DNA of 64,000 bases, taken from Bacillus glycinifermentans. GTDB lineage: Bacteria > Bacillota > Bacilli > Bacillales > Bacillaceae. The stretch is from positions 310,001-374,000 of the forward strand of contig NZ_LECW02000001.1 in assembly GCF_001042475.2 (NCBI RefSeq), read 5' to 3'. A model generated the notes under the pieces. The model did no database searches. It had not been told where the DNA came from and saw nothing but the letters and a program-made list of their open reading frames with translations. The number at the start of each line of letters is the position of its first letter. Positions within the stretch are counted from its first letter, which is position 1. Of this stretch, positions 36,852 to 47,187 are shown piece after piece. Both the position numbers and the translations under genes were made by a program.

Positions 36852-37568
36852 TTATTTTTTGACAGAGATCGTGACATTGTTTCCGGAAGGGGCAACTGTT
36901 GCGAAGTCCTGCGTATCCACGACAGGCGTGACCGCTTTATTGTCGATTGTAATGCTGTTAAAAGTGGCTGAAAAGTTTGCTCTAATGGCATCGCGCTGAC
37001 TTTCAGACGATACCGCGGCGGTGGCAAGCGTTTTCCATCTTAAAAGAGTGCCGATGTTCGTTCCTTGAATTTCCATAATGATGCGCCCGGTATAGCCGTC
37101 ATTGTTCGTTCCCCAGAAGGTTGCACGCGTATTGCCGTTCAGGTTTTTATAAATCGTCATCTGTACCGTGCTTCCGGGGCGGAAGCCTTTCGTATATGTG
37201 AATTGCTCTTTTCCTTCGATATACGTTTCCTCATTTTTTGAACCGACTTTCATGAGCGGCTTCCAGACTTTGTAGGTGGGGCTGTATTGAAGGCCGATAT
37301 CTGACTCGGTTCCATTTTTTGCGCTGAATCCTGAATAAATATAAGCAGTCGCGTTTGCAACTTCAATATTGCTCGGAAGCTGGATCTTAGCCGTAAAAAC
37401 AGAGCCTGTACTGTTCAAATAGGCGCGCCCGCCGATTCCTTTAGGAAGCTTTGAAGCCGCTTCTGCCACTTGAGCATCTGCACCGGGAAGGCCTGGAATG
37501 CCCGCTGAAAATGTACCGAAAAGAACCGCTGCACCTGCCGCACTTGCCATCAACCATTTTTTCAACAA
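36852..37568 (-). CDS. Secreted protein of unknown function (YrpD-like)
   Basis: A 238-residue exported protein: KKW n-region, hydrophobic core, and a likely signal-peptidase cleavage after VAEAAS (about residue 38). The mature chain is beta-rich and Gly/Thr-rich ([62 protein letters not shown]) without cysteines. It resembles small secreted proteins of Bacillus such as YrpD; function unknown. Single gene with ATG after GAGGGAAT. Confidence 0.7.
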   Translation of the reverse strand: MLKKWLMASAAGAAVLFGTFSAGIPGLPGADAQVAEAASKLPKGIGGRAYLNSTGSVFTAKIQLPSNIEVANATAYIYSGFSAKNGTESDIGLQYSPTYKVWKPLMKVGSKNEETYIEGKEQFTYTKGFRPGSTVQMTIYKNLNGNTRATFWGTNNDGYTGRIIMEIQGTNIGTLLRWKTLATAAVSSESQRDAIRANFSATFNSITIDNKAVTPVVDTQDFATVAPSGNNVTISVKK

Positions 37569-37882
37569 AATTCCCTCTTTTCATATGGAATCATTATACT
37601 CTCGACAGTAATTATACCGTTTTTTGGAATGGGGTGATCAAGATAAAATGACAAAATATTTACAAAATAGTATTTTCAGGTATGAAGTAAAGTTTTGATC
37701 TTCATGTTGGTGATCTGAAATGCGGCTATTACTCGGTCTCTTCTTATAACGTCAGCCTAACAATCATGCAACAAAAACGCGATCATATACTATGAGAGAG
37801 ACTTTTGTCACGATTTCTTTGTCCTGGGCGATTTTTATATTAGAATATAAGGAGCCTAAAAAAAGTGGAGGTATCTTATATC
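37569..37882. other. Intergenic region before ycsE
   Basis: About 310 bp between divergent genes. It holds the ycsE promoter (37819-37846) and AT-rich sequence upstream of the secreted-protein gene. No coding frame or repeat was recognised. Confidence 0.6.
37819..37846 (+). promoter_or_regulatory. Promoter of ycsE
   Basis: TTGTCC and TAGAAT are 16 bp apart, about 37 bp before the chosen start. Confidence 0.5.
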
Positions 37883-38638
37883 GTGGCAGTTAGTCAAAAA
37901 GATCGAGTAGATGTAAAGCTTGTTGCATTGGATATGGACGGGACGCTGTTGAATGATGAACAGACCATTTCGGAAGAAAATCGGAAAGCGATAAAAGAAG
38001 CCGAGGAAAAAGGGGTTTATGTCGTGCTCAGCACCGGACGGACGCTGATGACGTGCCGTGAATTCGCGGAATCGCTGGAGCTGTCTTCTTTCCTGATCAC
38101 GGCAAACGGAAGCGAAATCTGGGATTCCTCCTTTCAGCTGGTCGAACGACAGCTGCTCCATCCTGATCATGTGAAAATGATGTGGGAGTTAAGGAATCTG
38201 CATAACACCGACTTTTGGGCGGCGAGCGTTGATAAAGTATGGAGAGGGGAATTTCCTGAAGATATCCATTCGTATGAATGGCTGAAATTCGGGTTTGACA
38301 TTCCGGATAACGAGGTGAGGAACCGGGTATTGGAGGAGCTGAAAAAGAACAAAGAGCTCGAAGTCACCAATTCCAGCCCGACGAACATCGAAGTCAATGC
38401 GATCGGCATCAATAAAGCGGCGGCTTTGGCAAAAGTGTCCGAGCGTCTCGGCTTTACGATGGATAATGTGATGGCGGTAGGCGACAGCTTAAATGACATC
38501 GCCATGATTAAAGAAGCAGGGTTGGGCGTAGCAATGGGCAATGCACAGGATATCGTCAAAGAGACGGCGGACTGGATTACGGATACAAATACAGAACATG
38601 GCGTCGCGAAAGCGATCAGGCATTGGGTGCTGAGATAA
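37883..38638 (+). CDS. ycsE: HAD-family phosphatase YcsE
   Basis: A 251-residue Cof-type HAD phosphatase: motif [12 protein letters not shown] (nucleophile Asp), motif II LSTGR, a C2B cap, the Lys in [10 protein letters not shown] and motif [14 protein letters not shown]. In B. subtilis YcsE is one of the enzymes that dephosphorylate the riboflavin intermediate 5-amino-6-ribitylaminouracil phosphate. Start GTG 37883 is 11 bases from GGAGG; a GTG six codons earlier overlaps the site. Confidence 0.88.
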   Translation: MAVSQKDRVDVKLVALDMDGTLLNDEQTISEENRKAIKEAEEKGVYVVLSTGRTLMTCREFAESLELSSFLITANGSEIWDSSFQLVERQLLHPDHVKMMWELRNLHNTDFWAASVDKVWRGEFPEDIHSYEWLKFGFDIPDNEVRNRVLEELKKNKELEVTNSSPTNIEVNAIGINKAAALAKVSERLGFTMDNVMAVGDSLNDIAMIKEAGLGVAMGNAQDIVKETADWITDTNTEHGVAKAIRHWVLR

Positions 38639-38647
38639 CGATAAAAA

Positions 38648-38666
38648 AGAGCCGAAAAACGGCTCT
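38648..38666 (+). terminator. Terminator of ycsE
   Basis: Stem agagccg / cggctct with an A5 loop and a T8 tail. Confidence 0.82.
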
Positions 38667-38816
38667 TTTTTTATTGAGCATGTTAAAAAAACGAATTCCG
38701 TATAAAATAAGCAAACACGCCGGAAGAAACGGTTCTTCGGACGGAATGTTGCGTAGTAAAAACGATTTATTTTATGTGAGCTTTTCTGACAATGTGATGC
38801 CAAGAAAGCTAATCCC

Positions 38817-38861
38817 TGTTATAATCAATATTAAGTTTGATTATTCGGAATTAACGTTCCG
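38817..38861 (+). promoter_or_regulatory. Promoter and probable KipR operator of the kip operon
   Basis: TGTTATAAT (38817-38825) is an extended -10 element. Just downstream, cggaa-ttaacg-ttccg (38846-38861) is a perfect inverted repeat, with a further cggaac at 38866-38871. The IclR-type regulator KipR, encoded last in the operon, is the likely ligand and would block transcription there. Confidence 0.6.
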
Positions 38862-38928
38862 AAAATCGGAACAAAAAGGGGAAAATACAACATTTCGACG
38901 AATTGTGCGAATCAATAGGGGGGATTTG

Positions 38929-39690
38929 ATGAATCATGTTGATTTGAACTGCGATCTGGGAGAAAGCTTCGGCGCCTATCAAATCGGTTTGGACAAAGAT
39001 ATCCTGGCGTTTGTCACATCGGCTAACATCGCTTGCGGGTTTCATGCCGGAGATCCAAGCGTGATGAGGAAAACCGTCGCAATGGCGGCGGAAAAAGGCG
39101 TTCAAATCGGCGCACACCCCGGACTTCCGGATTTAGCCGGATTCGGTCGGCGCAATATGGCGATCACGCCTCAGGAAGCTTATGATCTCGTTGTTTATCA
39201 AATTGGCGCGCTTTTTGGATTTTTAAAAGCGGAAGGCATCAAAATGCAGCATGTAAAGCCTCATGGGGCGCTTTACAATATGGCGGCAAAAAGCAGAGAA
39301 TTAGCGGATGCGATTGCTCAAGCGGTATACAATACAGATTCTGAGCTGATCCTGTTCGGCCTGGCAGGGAGCGAGCTCGTCCGAGCCGGGGAAAGAGCCG
39401 GCCTGAAAACCGCTCATGAAGTGTTCGCCGACCGTACATACCAGGAAGACGGGACGCTGACTCCGCGTACGCAGGGTGATGCGCTGATTCATGATGATGA
39501 TGAAGCTGTCAGCCAGGTGATCCGGATGGTTAAGGAAGGGAAAGTCCGCAGCCGCCAGGGAACCGATGTCAATCTCAAAGCCGATACGGTATGCATCCAC
39601 GGCGACGGGGCACACGCCCTGCAATTTGCGAAAAAGATCCGCAAAGAGCTCGAACAGGCGGACATTACAATTAAAGCTTTTTCAACATGA
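38929..39690 (+). CDS. pxpA: 5-oxoprolinase subunit PxpA (YcsF, LamB/YcsF family)
   Basis: A 253-residue protein beginning [17 protein letters not shown], followed by [25 protein letters not shown] and [10 protein letters not shown], the hallmarks of the family. With PxpB and PxpC it forms ATP-dependent 5-oxoprolinase, which opens pyroglutamate to glutamate. ATG 38929 after a G6 Shine-Dalgarno sequence is chosen; the longer frame upstream contains the promoter. First gene of the operon with ycsG, ycsI, kipI, kipA, kipR. Confidence 0.92.
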   Translation: MNHVDLNCDLGESFGAYQIGLDKDILAFVTSANIACGFHAGDPSVMRKTVAMAAEKGVQIGAHPGLPDLAGFGRRNMAITPQEAYDLVVYQIGALFGFLKAEGIKMQHVKPHGALYNMAAKSRELADAIAQAVYNTDSELILFGLAGSELVRAGERAGLKTAHEVFADRTYQEDGTLTPRTQGDALIHDDDEAVSQVIRMVKEGKVRSRQGTDVNLKADTVCIHGDGAHALQFAKKIRKELEQADITIKAFST

Positions 39691-39714
39691 TGATGGCATA
39701 AGGAGGAATGCGAA

Positions 39715-40926
39715 TTGGAGCAAAATAAAAAAACAAAATCAGCTTCAAGCAACTGGACATTATTATTAGGTGCGGCTTTTTTGATGGCCACATCTGCAAT
39801 CGGACCCGGATTTTTAACGCAAACGACGGTATTTACACAAAGCTTGGCCGCAAGCTTTGGTTTTGTCATTTTAATTTCCGTTATTTTAGATATTATCGCA
39901 CAAACGAATGTATGGAGAATTATCGCAGCTTCTGAAAAACGGGGACAGGAAATCGCCAACCTCGTCTTTCCGGGCCTCGGCTATTTTGTAGCGGTCCTCG
40001 TCGTTTTGGGCGGACTAGCCTTTAATATCGGGAATATCGGCGGCGCCGGACTCGGGCTGCAGGTATTATTCGGGGTTTCTCCGCAGACAGGAGCGCTCAT
40101 CAGCGCCGTCATCGCGATTCTGATTTTTGTAATTAAAGAAGCAGGAAAAGCGATGGACCGCTTTACGTTGATAGCGGGGGCCGTCATGATTCTGCTGACC
40201 GTTTATGTGGCCATTACGACAAACCCGCCGGCCGGAGAGGCGCTTGTGAAAACGGTAGTTCCGGATCATATCGACATCCTTTCGATTGTAACGCTCGTCG
40301 GCGGAACTGTCGGAGGCTATATCACATTTGCCGGAGGACACCGTCTCCTTGATGCAGGCGTCAAAGGAAAGGATTCGATTCCTCAAGTAACGAAAAGCTC
40401 TATTTCCGGTATTTTAATTACTACGGTTATGAGGATTGCACTCTTTTTGGCCGTTCTCGGCGTCGTATCAAAGGGACTGCATATCAACCCTGACAATCCG
40501 CCTGCTTCAGTTTTTCAGCTGGCCGCGGGAAATATCGGCTATAAAATGTTCGGGATCGTTATGTGGGCCGCCGCCGTTACATCAGTTGTCGGGGCAGCCT
40601 ACACCTCTGTATCCTTTTTCAAAACATTTTCACCTAAAATCGAAAAGAATTCGCGCAGCATTATCATCGGGTTTATTGTCATTTCCACGCTTTGCTTTAT
40701 AACAATCGGAAAACCAGTCAACCTGCTGGTGCTTGCCGGAGCTTTGAACGGTTTGATTTTGCCGATCGCACTCGGCGCTCTTTTAATCGGCGCTTATAAA
40801 AAGAACATTGTCGGAGATTACAGACATCCGATTTGGCTTACGGTTCCCGGGATTATCGTCGTGATCATCATGGCAGTTATGGGCGGCTATACACTGGTCA
40901 CTGAAATTCCAAAATTATGGGGATGA
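39715..40926 (+). CDS. ycsG: NRAMP-type membrane transporter YcsG
   Basis: A 403-residue polytopic protein (about eleven hydrophobic segments) of the NRAMP superfamily. The helix-1 segment SAIGPGFLTQTTVF replaces the DPGN metal motif of true Mn/Fe NRAMPs, so a metal substrate is unlikely. Its place between pxpA and pxpBC suggests it imports pyroglutamate or a relative; this is inference. Start TTG 39715 eight bases after AGGAGG. Confidence 0.87.
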   Translation: MEQNKKTKSASSNWTLLLGAAFLMATSAIGPGFLTQTTVFTQSLAASFGFVILISVILDIIAQTNVWRIIAASEKRGQEIANLVFPGLGYFVAVLVVLGGLAFNIGNIGGAGLGLQVLFGVSPQTGALISAVIAILIFVIKEAGKAMDRFTLIAGAVMILLTVYVAITTNPPAGEALVKTVVPDHIDILSIVTLVGGTVGGYITFAGGHRLLDAGVKGKDSIPQVTKSSISGILITTVMRIALFLAVLGVVSKGLHINPDNPPASVFQLAAGNIGYKMFGIVMWAAAVTSVVGAAYTSVSFFKTFSPKIEKNSRSIIIGFIVISTLCFITIGKPVNLLVLAGALNGLILPIALGALLIGAYKKNIVGDYRHPIWLTVPGIIVVIIMAVMGGYTLVTEIPKLWG

Positions 40927-40930
40927 TCAA

Positions 40931-41722
40931 TTGAAACTTTTACAAATGATGCAGCCTGAAGAAATCCGCGGCTTGATCCGTACAGGCAAGCTTTCAGAAC
41001 CGACGGCCGGCATGGCCGGAGGCTACACCCAGGCCAATTTGGTTATTTTAAAAAAAGAGCTGGCGTTTGAATTTCTTCTATTTTGTCATCGGAATCAAAA
41101 GCCGTGCCCGATACTCGATGTGACCGAACCGGGTTCTCCCGTTCCGGCCATCGTTGCGCCCGGCGCCGATATCCGGACCGATTTTCCAAGATACCGCGTC
41201 TACAGGCGGGGCGAACTGACGGATGAGGTGACAGATATTACGTCCTTATGGGAGGATGACATGGTCGGCTTTTTGATCGGCTGCAGCTTTACGTTTGAAC
41301 AAGCTTTACTCAATAACGGAATTCCTGTCAGACACATTGAAGAAAACCGAAACGTTCCGATGTATCAAACGAATATTCCTTGTGTCAAAGCCGGGCGGTT
41401 TCAAGGTCCGATGGTCGTCAGCATGAGACCGATCCCGGAAGAACAGGTGGTGCGGGCCGTTCAGGTCACGTCAAGGTTTCCCGCTGTCCACGGCGGTCCG
41501 GTCCATATCGGAAATCCTGAAGCCATAGGTATAAAAAACATTGCACATCCTGACTTCGGCGATGCGGTGACGATCAAAGAAGGGGAAGTTCCGGTGTTTT
41601 GGGCATGCGGTGTCACGCCTCAGGCTGTGGCAATGCATGTCAAGCCGGAGCTTGTGATCACGCATGCGCCCGGGCATATGCTGATTACGGATATTCGGGA
41701 TGAGCAGTTTGGCGTTTTATAA
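40931..41722 (+). CDS. ycsI: DUF1445/D-glutamate cyclase-family protein YcsI
   Basis: A 263-residue protein of the YcsI family: GLIRTGKLSEPTAGMAGGYTQANLVIL, PCPILDVTEPGSP, VGFLIGCSFTFEQALL and NIPCVKAGRFQGPMVVSMRP. Related proteins have been linked to D-glutamate cyclase activity, which would yield pyroglutamate and fits the operon. Start TTG 40931, five bases after ycsG, with a weak GGGGAT site. Confidence 0.86.
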   Translation: MKLLQMMQPEEIRGLIRTGKLSEPTAGMAGGYTQANLVILKKELAFEFLLFCHRNQKPCPILDVTEPGSPVPAIVAPGADIRTDFPRYRVYRRGELTDEVTDITSLWEDDMVGFLIGCSFTFEQALLNNGIPVRHIEENRNVPMYQTNIPCVKAGRFQGPMVVSMRPIPEEQVVRAVQVTSRFPAVHGGPVHIGNPEAIGIKNIAHPDFGDAVTIKEGEVPVFWACGVTPQAVAMHVKPELVITHAPGHMLITDIRDEQFGVL

Positions 41723-41799
41723 CATGTTTACAATCAATACAGGACGATGCTTCTGTATTGATTTTTGATTTTGGGGAGGAAAGGCAAGGTGATGTAAAA

Positions 41800-42534
41800 T
41801 TGAACAATCGATCTGACGTTAAAACGGCACCGCTCGGGGATGCGGCGCTCCTCATTCAGCTTGGAACGGAAATCAATGAACGGACACACCAGCTGGTAAG
41901 CGCATTAACAAAACATATTGAACATCATCCGTTTCCGGGCTTTATTGAATGTGTACCGGCCTTTACGAGCGTGACTGTTTTTTATCATCCATTTGAAGTC
42001 TATCAGCAGATGAAAGACGGCCCCGCATCAGATTCTCCGTATGAAAAAGTAAAAGCCTTTATCCAAAAATGTCTCGAAGAGATGACCGCTGAGGAAGAAA
42101 CCGAAAGCCGGACGGTCGAAATCCCCGTGTGCTACGGAGGCAGCTTCGGCCCGGATTTGGAGGAAGTGGCCCGGATCAACGGCCTGACTCCTGAAGACGT
42201 CATCGACATCCATACAGCGGGGGAATATCTCGTGTATATGCTTGGTTTTGCACCGGGTTTTCCTTATTTAGGCGGGATGTCTGAAAAAATAGCGGCTCCG
42301 CGGCGTTCTTCCCCGCGGACGGCTATTCCGGCCGGTTCTGTAGGAATAGCAGGCATGCAGACCGGCGTTTATCCGCTGTCAACACCGGGCGGCTGGCAGC
42401 TTATCGGCAATACGCCTCTTGATCTGTTCAGGCCTCTCGAACAGCCGCCGACCCTTCTGAGAGCCGGGGATATTGTCAAATTTGTCCGCGTGACGGAAGA
42501 AGAGTACGACAAATTAAAGGAGGGAGAATCGTGA
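41800..42534 (+). CDS. pxpB: 5-oxoprolinase subunit PxpB / KinA inhibitor KipI
   Basis: A 244-residue protein with [14 protein letters not shown] at the N-terminus and the cyclophilin-like part with [15 protein letters not shown] and [23 protein letters not shown]. KipI also inhibits the sporulation kinase KinA in B. subtilis. Start TTG 41800 seven bases after AAGGTGA; it ends four bases into kipA. Confidence 0.91.
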   Translation: MNNRSDVKTAPLGDAALLIQLGTEINERTHQLVSALTKHIEHHPFPGFIECVPAFTSVTVFYHPFEVYQQMKDGPASDSPYEKVKAFIQKCLEEMTAEEETESRTVEIPVCYGGSFGPDLEEVARINGLTPEDVIDIHTAGEYLVYMLGFAPGFPYLGGMSEKIAAPRRSSPRTAIPAGSVGIAGMQTGVYPLSTPGGWQLIGNTPLDLFRPLEQPPTLLRAGDIVKFVRVTEEEYDKLKEGES

Positions 42535-43544
42535 GCATAGAAGTGCTGAAGCCCGGTCTTATGACGACGGTTCAGGACCTCGGGCGCACCGGATTTCAAA
42601 AATACGGCGTAATCGTCGGCGGAGCGATGGATGCGGACTCACTGCGCATCGCCAATCTCCTGGCTGGAAACGGCGGGAATGAAGCGGCGCTTGAAGTGAC
42701 GCTGATGGGGCCGGGGCCGTCTCTCCGCTTTGCCGAAACGACGTTGATAGCGGTGGCGGGAGCCGATTTTTCGCTGATGGTGAATGATAAAGAAGTTCCT
42801 CTGTGGCGACCGATCCTCGTTGAGGAAGGAAGCGTTCTGAACTTCGGAATGACGAAGCGGGGCAGCCGCGCTTATATGGCGATTGCCGGCGGAATCGACG
42901 TCCCGTCCGTCATGGACAGCAAAAGCACATACGTGAAGGCCGGAATCGGCGGATTTGAAGGAAGAGCGCTGCAAAAAGGCGACTGCTTAACGGCCGGGGA
43001 GATCACGCCTTTAGCGGAAAAAATCAAAGAACGGCTTGCATCTAACCGCCAAACCCGCGGATTTGCCGCACCGAACTGGTCTGTCGATCACCGCTATTTT
43101 CTGCCGCTGAAGAAGAGCCCGGTGATCCGTGTCATCAAAGGCGAACAGTTTGATCAGTTTACAGATGCTTCACAGGAGCGATTGATGTCCGGCACGTTCC
43201 GAGTGACGGCAAAATCAGACCGGATGGGATATCGTCTTGAAGGGGATCCGCTTGAATTGAAAAGTCCCCTTGAAATGATTTCTGAAGCCGTATCTTTCGG
43301 AACGGTTCAGGTACCGCCTGACGGCAATCCGATTGTTCTGCTTGCAGACAGGCAGACGGCCGGCGGTTATCCGCGAATCGCCCATGTGATTTCTGCCGAC
43401 CGTTCAGCCGTTACACAGCTGATGCCGGGAGAGCAGCTGCAATTTCAGCCGGTTGCGCTTGAGAAAGCGGAGCGCCTGTTCATTGAAAGAGAGACAAAAA
43501 TCGTTGAACTTGCTGCCAGAATAAAGCTTGAATACATGGTATGA
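42531..43544 (+). CDS. pxpC: 5-oxoprolinase subunit PxpC / KipA
   Basis: A 337-residue biotin-dependent carboxylase-like protein (urea amidolyase C-terminal type): [35 protein letters not shown], and near the end [20 protein letters not shown]. Start GTG overlaps the pxpB stop (GTGA). KipA counters KipI in B. subtilis. Confidence 0.91.
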   Translation: MSIEVLKPGLMTTVQDLGRTGFQKYGVIVGGAMDADSLRIANLLAGNGGNEAALEVTLMGPGPSLRFAETTLIAVAGADFSLMVNDKEVPLWRPILVEEGSVLNFGMTKRGSRAYMAIAGGIDVPSVMDSKSTYVKAGIGGFEGRALQKGDCLTAGEITPLAEKIKERLASNRQTRGFAAPNWSVDHRYFLPLKKSPVIRVIKGEQFDQFTDASQERLMSGTFRVTAKSDRMGYRLEGDPLELKSPLEMISEAVSFGTVQVPPDGNPIVLLADRQTAGGYPRIAHVISADRSAVTQLMPGEQLQFQPVALEKAERLFIERETKIVELAARIKLEYMV

Positions 43545-43565
43545 TGTATCTCAGGAGGGGAAGGG

Positions 43566-44315
43566 ATGGAAAGCAAGAATAAAACGGTTGTCAAAGCCAT
43601 GACTCTGCTCAATCTATTTTTGACGAGGGAAAAGCTCTCTCTCAATGACATGATTGAGCTTACAGGCATGCCGAAAACGTCTGTTTACCGTATGGTCCGT
43701 TCGCTTGAAGACATGGGATTTCTTGACCGGGATGAAGACGGGATGTATGCGTTGGGGCTGCTGTTTCTGCAGTACGGCCAGCTCGTCTCCGACAGGCTTG
43801 ATATCCGGAAAATCGCTTTGCCCATCATGAAAAAACTGCGCGATGAAGTCGATGAAGCCGTCCATTTAATCGTCAGAGAGGGCGATGAAGCGATGTACAT
43901 AGAAAAAATAGAAGGAACGCATACGGTCCGCCTCTACACGGCAATCGGAAGGCGGTCACCGCTGTATGCCGGAGCCTGTGCAAGGAGCATCCTGACGTTT
44001 CTTCCGCGGGAGGAGCGGGAGGAGTATATCAAGAAAACCGATTTGGTGCCGATCGCCTCTGGAACGATCCGCGATAAGGACGAGCTTGGACGCGTCCTGG
44101 ATGAATCGTACCGGAACGGCTTTACCGTCAGTCATTCGGAGCTTGAAGACTACACTTCCGCCATCGCTGCACCGATTTTTAACAATAAACGCCAGATCGC
44201 AGCAGGCATCAGCATTGCCGGATTTGAAGCCCGCTTTCAAAACGACCGGCTTCCGTATTTGACGGAAAGGGTCAGGCAGGCTGCGCTTGAGATTTCAAGG
44301 AAATTGGGTTTTTAA
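43566..44315 (+). CDS. kipR: IclR-family regulator KipR
   Basis: A 249-residue IclR repressor: N-terminal winged helix (about 1-75; LSLNDMIELTGMPKTSVYRMVRSLE) and an effector domain (about 85-249; SPLYAGACARSILTFLP, SHSELEDYTSAIAAPIF). It is last in the operon and, in B. subtilis, represses it. AGGAGG lies ahead of the ATG. Confidence 0.92.
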   Translation: MESKNKTVVKAMTLLNLFLTREKLSLNDMIELTGMPKTSVYRMVRSLEDMGFLDRDEDGMYALGLLFLQYGQLVSDRLDIRKIALPIMKKLRDEVDEAVHLIVREGDEAMYIEKIEGTHTVRLYTAIGRRSPLYAGACARSILTFLPREEREEYIKKTDLVPIASGTIRDKDELGRVLDESYRNGFTVSHSELEDYTSAIAAPIFNNKRQIAAGISIAGFEARFQNDRLPYLTERVRQAALEISRKLGF

Positions 44316-44404
44316 AGAAAAAGCAGTATCCTTTTCACCCGCCTATGAGTACATATATCGTAGCTGCCGCGGCAGATGCGGCAAAATCAGAGGGGGAAAA
44401 GGAT

Positions 44405-45049
44405 ATGGCAATTGTATATACCGCTCTCGGCGATTCCTTAACCGTCGGAGTCGGTGCCGGCTTTTTTCAACCGGGATTCGTACCGCGCTACAAAAGGAAA
44501 ATGGAAGAAGATTTGAAGCAGAACGTTACGTTAGCGGTCTTCGCTAAATCGGGTCTTACAACAGCCGAAATTCTCAGCATGCTCGACCGCCCTTTCATCA
44601 GGAACTACATCGAAAAAGCGGATGCCATCACGATAACGGGCTGCGGAAACGATCTGATCCAATCTCTCGAAGCTTATAAAAGAGAAAAGGATCAGCACGT
44701 TTTTTTGGAAGCTTCCTCACACTGTCAGAAAAACTATTCAGCGATGCTGAAAAAGATCAGGGAATTAAAAGAGAAAAATGAGAGGTACTTTATCCGGCTG
44801 CTCAACTTATACAATCCGTTTCCGGAAATCGAATTAGCGGAAAAATGGATTTCCGGTTTTAACGGTCATTTACAACAGCTGCAAGCGACACCTTATGTCA
44901 AGATTGTCGACATCCATTCGGTTTTTAAAGGACATGAGTCGGAATACTTATCATTTGACAAAGTTCACCCGAACAGCGCGGGATACGAGGCGATTGCGGA
45001 AAAGCTGAGAGCATCCGGTTATAAACCGCTGAAAATTGAAGAATGTTAA
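44405..45049 (+). CDS. lipC: Spore-associated phospholipase LipC (YcsK), SGNH hydrolase
   Basis: A 214-residue SGNH/GDSL hydrolase: block I ALGDSLTVG (nucleophile Ser), block III GCGNDL, and the C-terminal FDKVHPNSAGY with catalytic Asp and His. In B. subtilis LipC is a germination-linked phospholipase B of the spore coat. Start ATG 44405 after AAAAGGAT; an upstream ATG (44345) gives an unsupported extension. Confidence 0.9.
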   Translation: MAIVYTALGDSLTVGVGAGFFQPGFVPRYKRKMEEDLKQNVTLAVFAKSGLTTAEILSMLDRPFIRNYIEKADAITITGCGNDLIQSLEAYKREKDQHVFLEASSHCQKNYSAMLKKIRELKEKNERYFIRLLNLYNPFPEIELAEKWISGFNGHLQQLQATPYVKIVDIHSVFKGHESEYLSFDKVHPNSAGYEAIAEKLRASGYKPLKIEEC

Positions 45050-45052
45050 AGA

Positions 45053-45078
45053 AAGGCCTTCTATACAAAGAAGGTCTT
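45053..45078 (+). terminator. Terminator of lipC
   Basis: Stem aaggccttc / gaaggtctt (one G-U) followed by T6. Confidence 0.82.
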
Positions 45079-45163
45079 TTTTTTATGCGCCCGCCGGGAG
45101 CTTGTTTTAAAAGCTTCTTAAATTTTGTCACACCGCCCATGCCAAAGTAGCGCTTTCTTTCAA

Positions 45164-45193
45164 TTGAGCCAAGGGGTGTAAGCGTTTTAACAT
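45164..45193 (+). promoter_or_regulatory. mtlA promoter with overlapping cre site
   Basis: TTGAGC (45164-45169) and TAACAT (45188-45193), 18 bp apart. TGTAAGCGTTTTAA (45177-45190) fits the CcpA cre consensus and overlaps the spacer and -10, so glucose repression would block polymerase. About 40 bp upstream, TTGTCACA..GCCAA (around 45125-45147) resembles one arm set of the MtlR operator, imperfectly. Confidence 0.7.
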
Positions 45194-45262
45194 AAAAGTA
45201 GGCCGACATTATTCGACATTATTTTTTAACGCCATGAAAGGACAATAAAGGAGGGTTATGCA

Positions 45263-46696
45263 ATGCAAAACAAACAACAATCAGATGCAAAGGTGAAAAT
45301 TCAGCGGTTCGGGAGCCATTTGAGCGGCATGATCATGCCGAATATCGGCGCATTTATCGCATGGGGGATTATTACCGCCTTATTTATCCCGTCAGGCTGG
45401 ATACCAAATGAAGCGCTTGCTACATTGGTAGACCCGATGATTAAGTATTTGCTGCCGCTTCTGATCGCATACACCGGCGGTAAGATGGTGTACGACCACC
45501 GCGGGGGCGTCGTCGGGGCGACGGCAGCGATCGGGGTCATCGTCGGAGCCGATATTCCGATGTTTCTCGGCGCCATGATCATGGGGCCGCTCGGCGGTTA
45601 TTTGATCAAACAGACAGACAAGCTCTTTAAAGATAAGGTTCGTTCCGGATTTGAGATGCTCATTAACAACTTTACGGCAGGAATCGTCGGATTTATTCTG
45701 ACGGCACTCGCATTTATGGCGATCGGTCCGGTCGTGCTCGGTTTGAATAAAACATTGGCCGCAGGTGTTGAAGTGATCGTACATGCGAATTTGCTGCCGC
45801 TGGCGAGCATATTTGTCGAACCGGCAAAGGTTCTGTTTTTAAATAACGCGATCAACCACGGTATTTTAAGCCCGATTGGAATTGAAGAAGCCGCAAAAAC
45901 GGGGAAATCGATTCTGTTCCTGCTTGAAGCCAATCCAGGACCTGGGCTCGGCATTCTCTTGGCTTACATGATTTTCGGCAGGGGCGCATCAAAACAAACT
46001 GCCCCTGGTGCTGCGATCATCCATTTTCTCGGGGGGATTCACGAAATCTACTTCCCTTATATTTTGATGAAACCGCTTTTGATTTTGGCAGCGATTGCAG
46101 GGGGCGCCAGCGGCGTTCTGACATTCTCTATTTTTAACGCAGGTCTTGCCGCCGTTCCTTCTCCGGGAAGCATTATCGCGGTTCTGGCGATGACGCCGAA
46201 AGGAAATCACATCGGCATCGTCTTGGGCGTGATTGTGGCAACAGCTGTCTCATTCATCGTCGCATCACTCATTTTAAAGACATCCAAAGCTGCCGAAGAA
46301 GAAGATTTAACAGCGGCCGCAGAAAAAATGCAGCAGATGAAAGGAAAGAAGAGCCAAGCCGTTTCCGCCTTGACAAATGCCGAAAAAGAGCAAGCTGAAG
46401 AGCCGCGAATCGATGCGGAAGACGTCAGCAAAGTCATCTTTGCGTGCGATGCCGGAATGGGCTCAAGCGCAATGGGCGCATCCATTTTGCGAAATAAAGT
46501 GAAAAAAGCCGGACTGGATATAGAAGTGACCAATACGTCGATCAACAATCTCCCGGATGATGCAGACATCGTCATCACCCATAAGGATTTGACAGATCGT
46601 GCGAAGGCCAAGCTTCCAAACGCAAAACACATCTCGGTGGAAAATTTTCTCAATAGTCCAAAATACGACGAATTAATCGATCAACTGAGCAAATAA
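45263..46696 (+). CDS. mtlA: Mannitol-specific PTS enzyme IICB (MtlA)
   Basis: A 477-residue permease that imports and phosphorylates mannitol. The IIC domain (about 15-345) is hydrophobic and contains the family stretch GGIHEIYFPYI; the IIB domain (about 385-477) carries the phosphorylated Cys in FACDAGMGSS (about residue 395). The usual IIA domain is absent and is encoded separately by mtlF. GGAGG precedes the ATG. Confidence 0.94.
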   Translation: MQNKQQSDAKVKIQRFGSHLSGMIMPNIGAFIAWGIITALFIPSGWIPNEALATLVDPMIKYLLPLLIAYTGGKMVYDHRGGVVGATAAIGVIVGADIPMFLGAMIMGPLGGYLIKQTDKLFKDKVRSGFEMLINNFTAGIVGFILTALAFMAIGPVVLGLNKTLAAGVEVIVHANLLPLASIFVEPAKVLFLNNAINHGILSPIGIEEAAKTGKSILFLLEANPGPGLGILLAYMIFGRGASKQTAPGAAIIHFLGGIHEIYFPYILMKPLLILAAIAGGASGVLTFSIFNAGLAAVPSPGSIIAVLAMTPKGNHIGIVLGVIVATAVSFIVASLILKTSKAAEEEDLTAAAEKMQQMKGKKSQAVSALTNAEKEQAEEPRIDAEDVSKVIFACDAGMGSSAMGASILRNKVKKAGLDIEVTNTSINNLPDDADIVITHKDLTDRAKAKLPNAKHISVENFLNSPKYDELIDQLSK

Positions 46697-46746
46697 ATTC
46701 GTGAGCCTGTTCTCACACAACATGTACGAAAGAGAGTGATGTCCCA

Positions 46747-47187
46747 ATGAAACCAGTACTTGCAAAAGAAAACATTCGCTTAAATCAATCTACCGCTTCC
46801 CAAAAGGACGCGATCCGTCTTGCCGGAGAGGCCCTCGTCGAAAACGGCTATGTCACGGCTGATTATATAGAAAAAATGTTTGCGAGAGAGGAAGTATCCT
46901 CCACTTATATGGGCAACGCGATTGCCATTCCGCACGGCACGGAGGATGGGAAGCAGGAAGTGCTTCACTCCGGAATTTCGGTCATTCAAATTCCTGAAGG
47001 CGTCGAATACGGCGAAGGAAACATTGCGAAAGTTGTATTCGGCATTGCCGGGAAAAATGACGAACACCTTGACATTCTTTCAAAGATTGCGATCGTCTGC
47101 TCTGACGCCGACAACGTCGAACGACTGATCAATGCGAAAGACGAAGCTGACCTGATAGCGGTTTTTGAAGAAGGTGACCAGCTATGA
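46747..47187 (+). CDS. mtlF: Mannitol-specific PTS enzyme IIA (MtlF)
   Basis: A 146-residue EIIA of the fructose/mannitol family; the phosphorylated His is His63 in AIPHGTEDG. It takes phosphate from HPr and passes it to the MtlA IIB Cys. Its end overlaps mtlD by 4 bp. Confidence 0.94.
   Translation: MKPVLAKENIRLNQSTASQKDAIRLAGEALVENGYVTADYIEKMFAREEVSSTYMGNAIAIPHGTEDGKQEVLHSGISVIQIPEGVEYGEGNIAKVVFGIAGKNDEHLDILSKIAIVCSDADNVERLINAKDEADLIAVFEEGDQL

Noticed and set aside
38623-38928. Long N-terminal extension of pxpA
   Set aside because: The stretch contains the ycsE terminator, an extended -10 promoter and an operator-like repeat; the family N-terminus starts at 38929.
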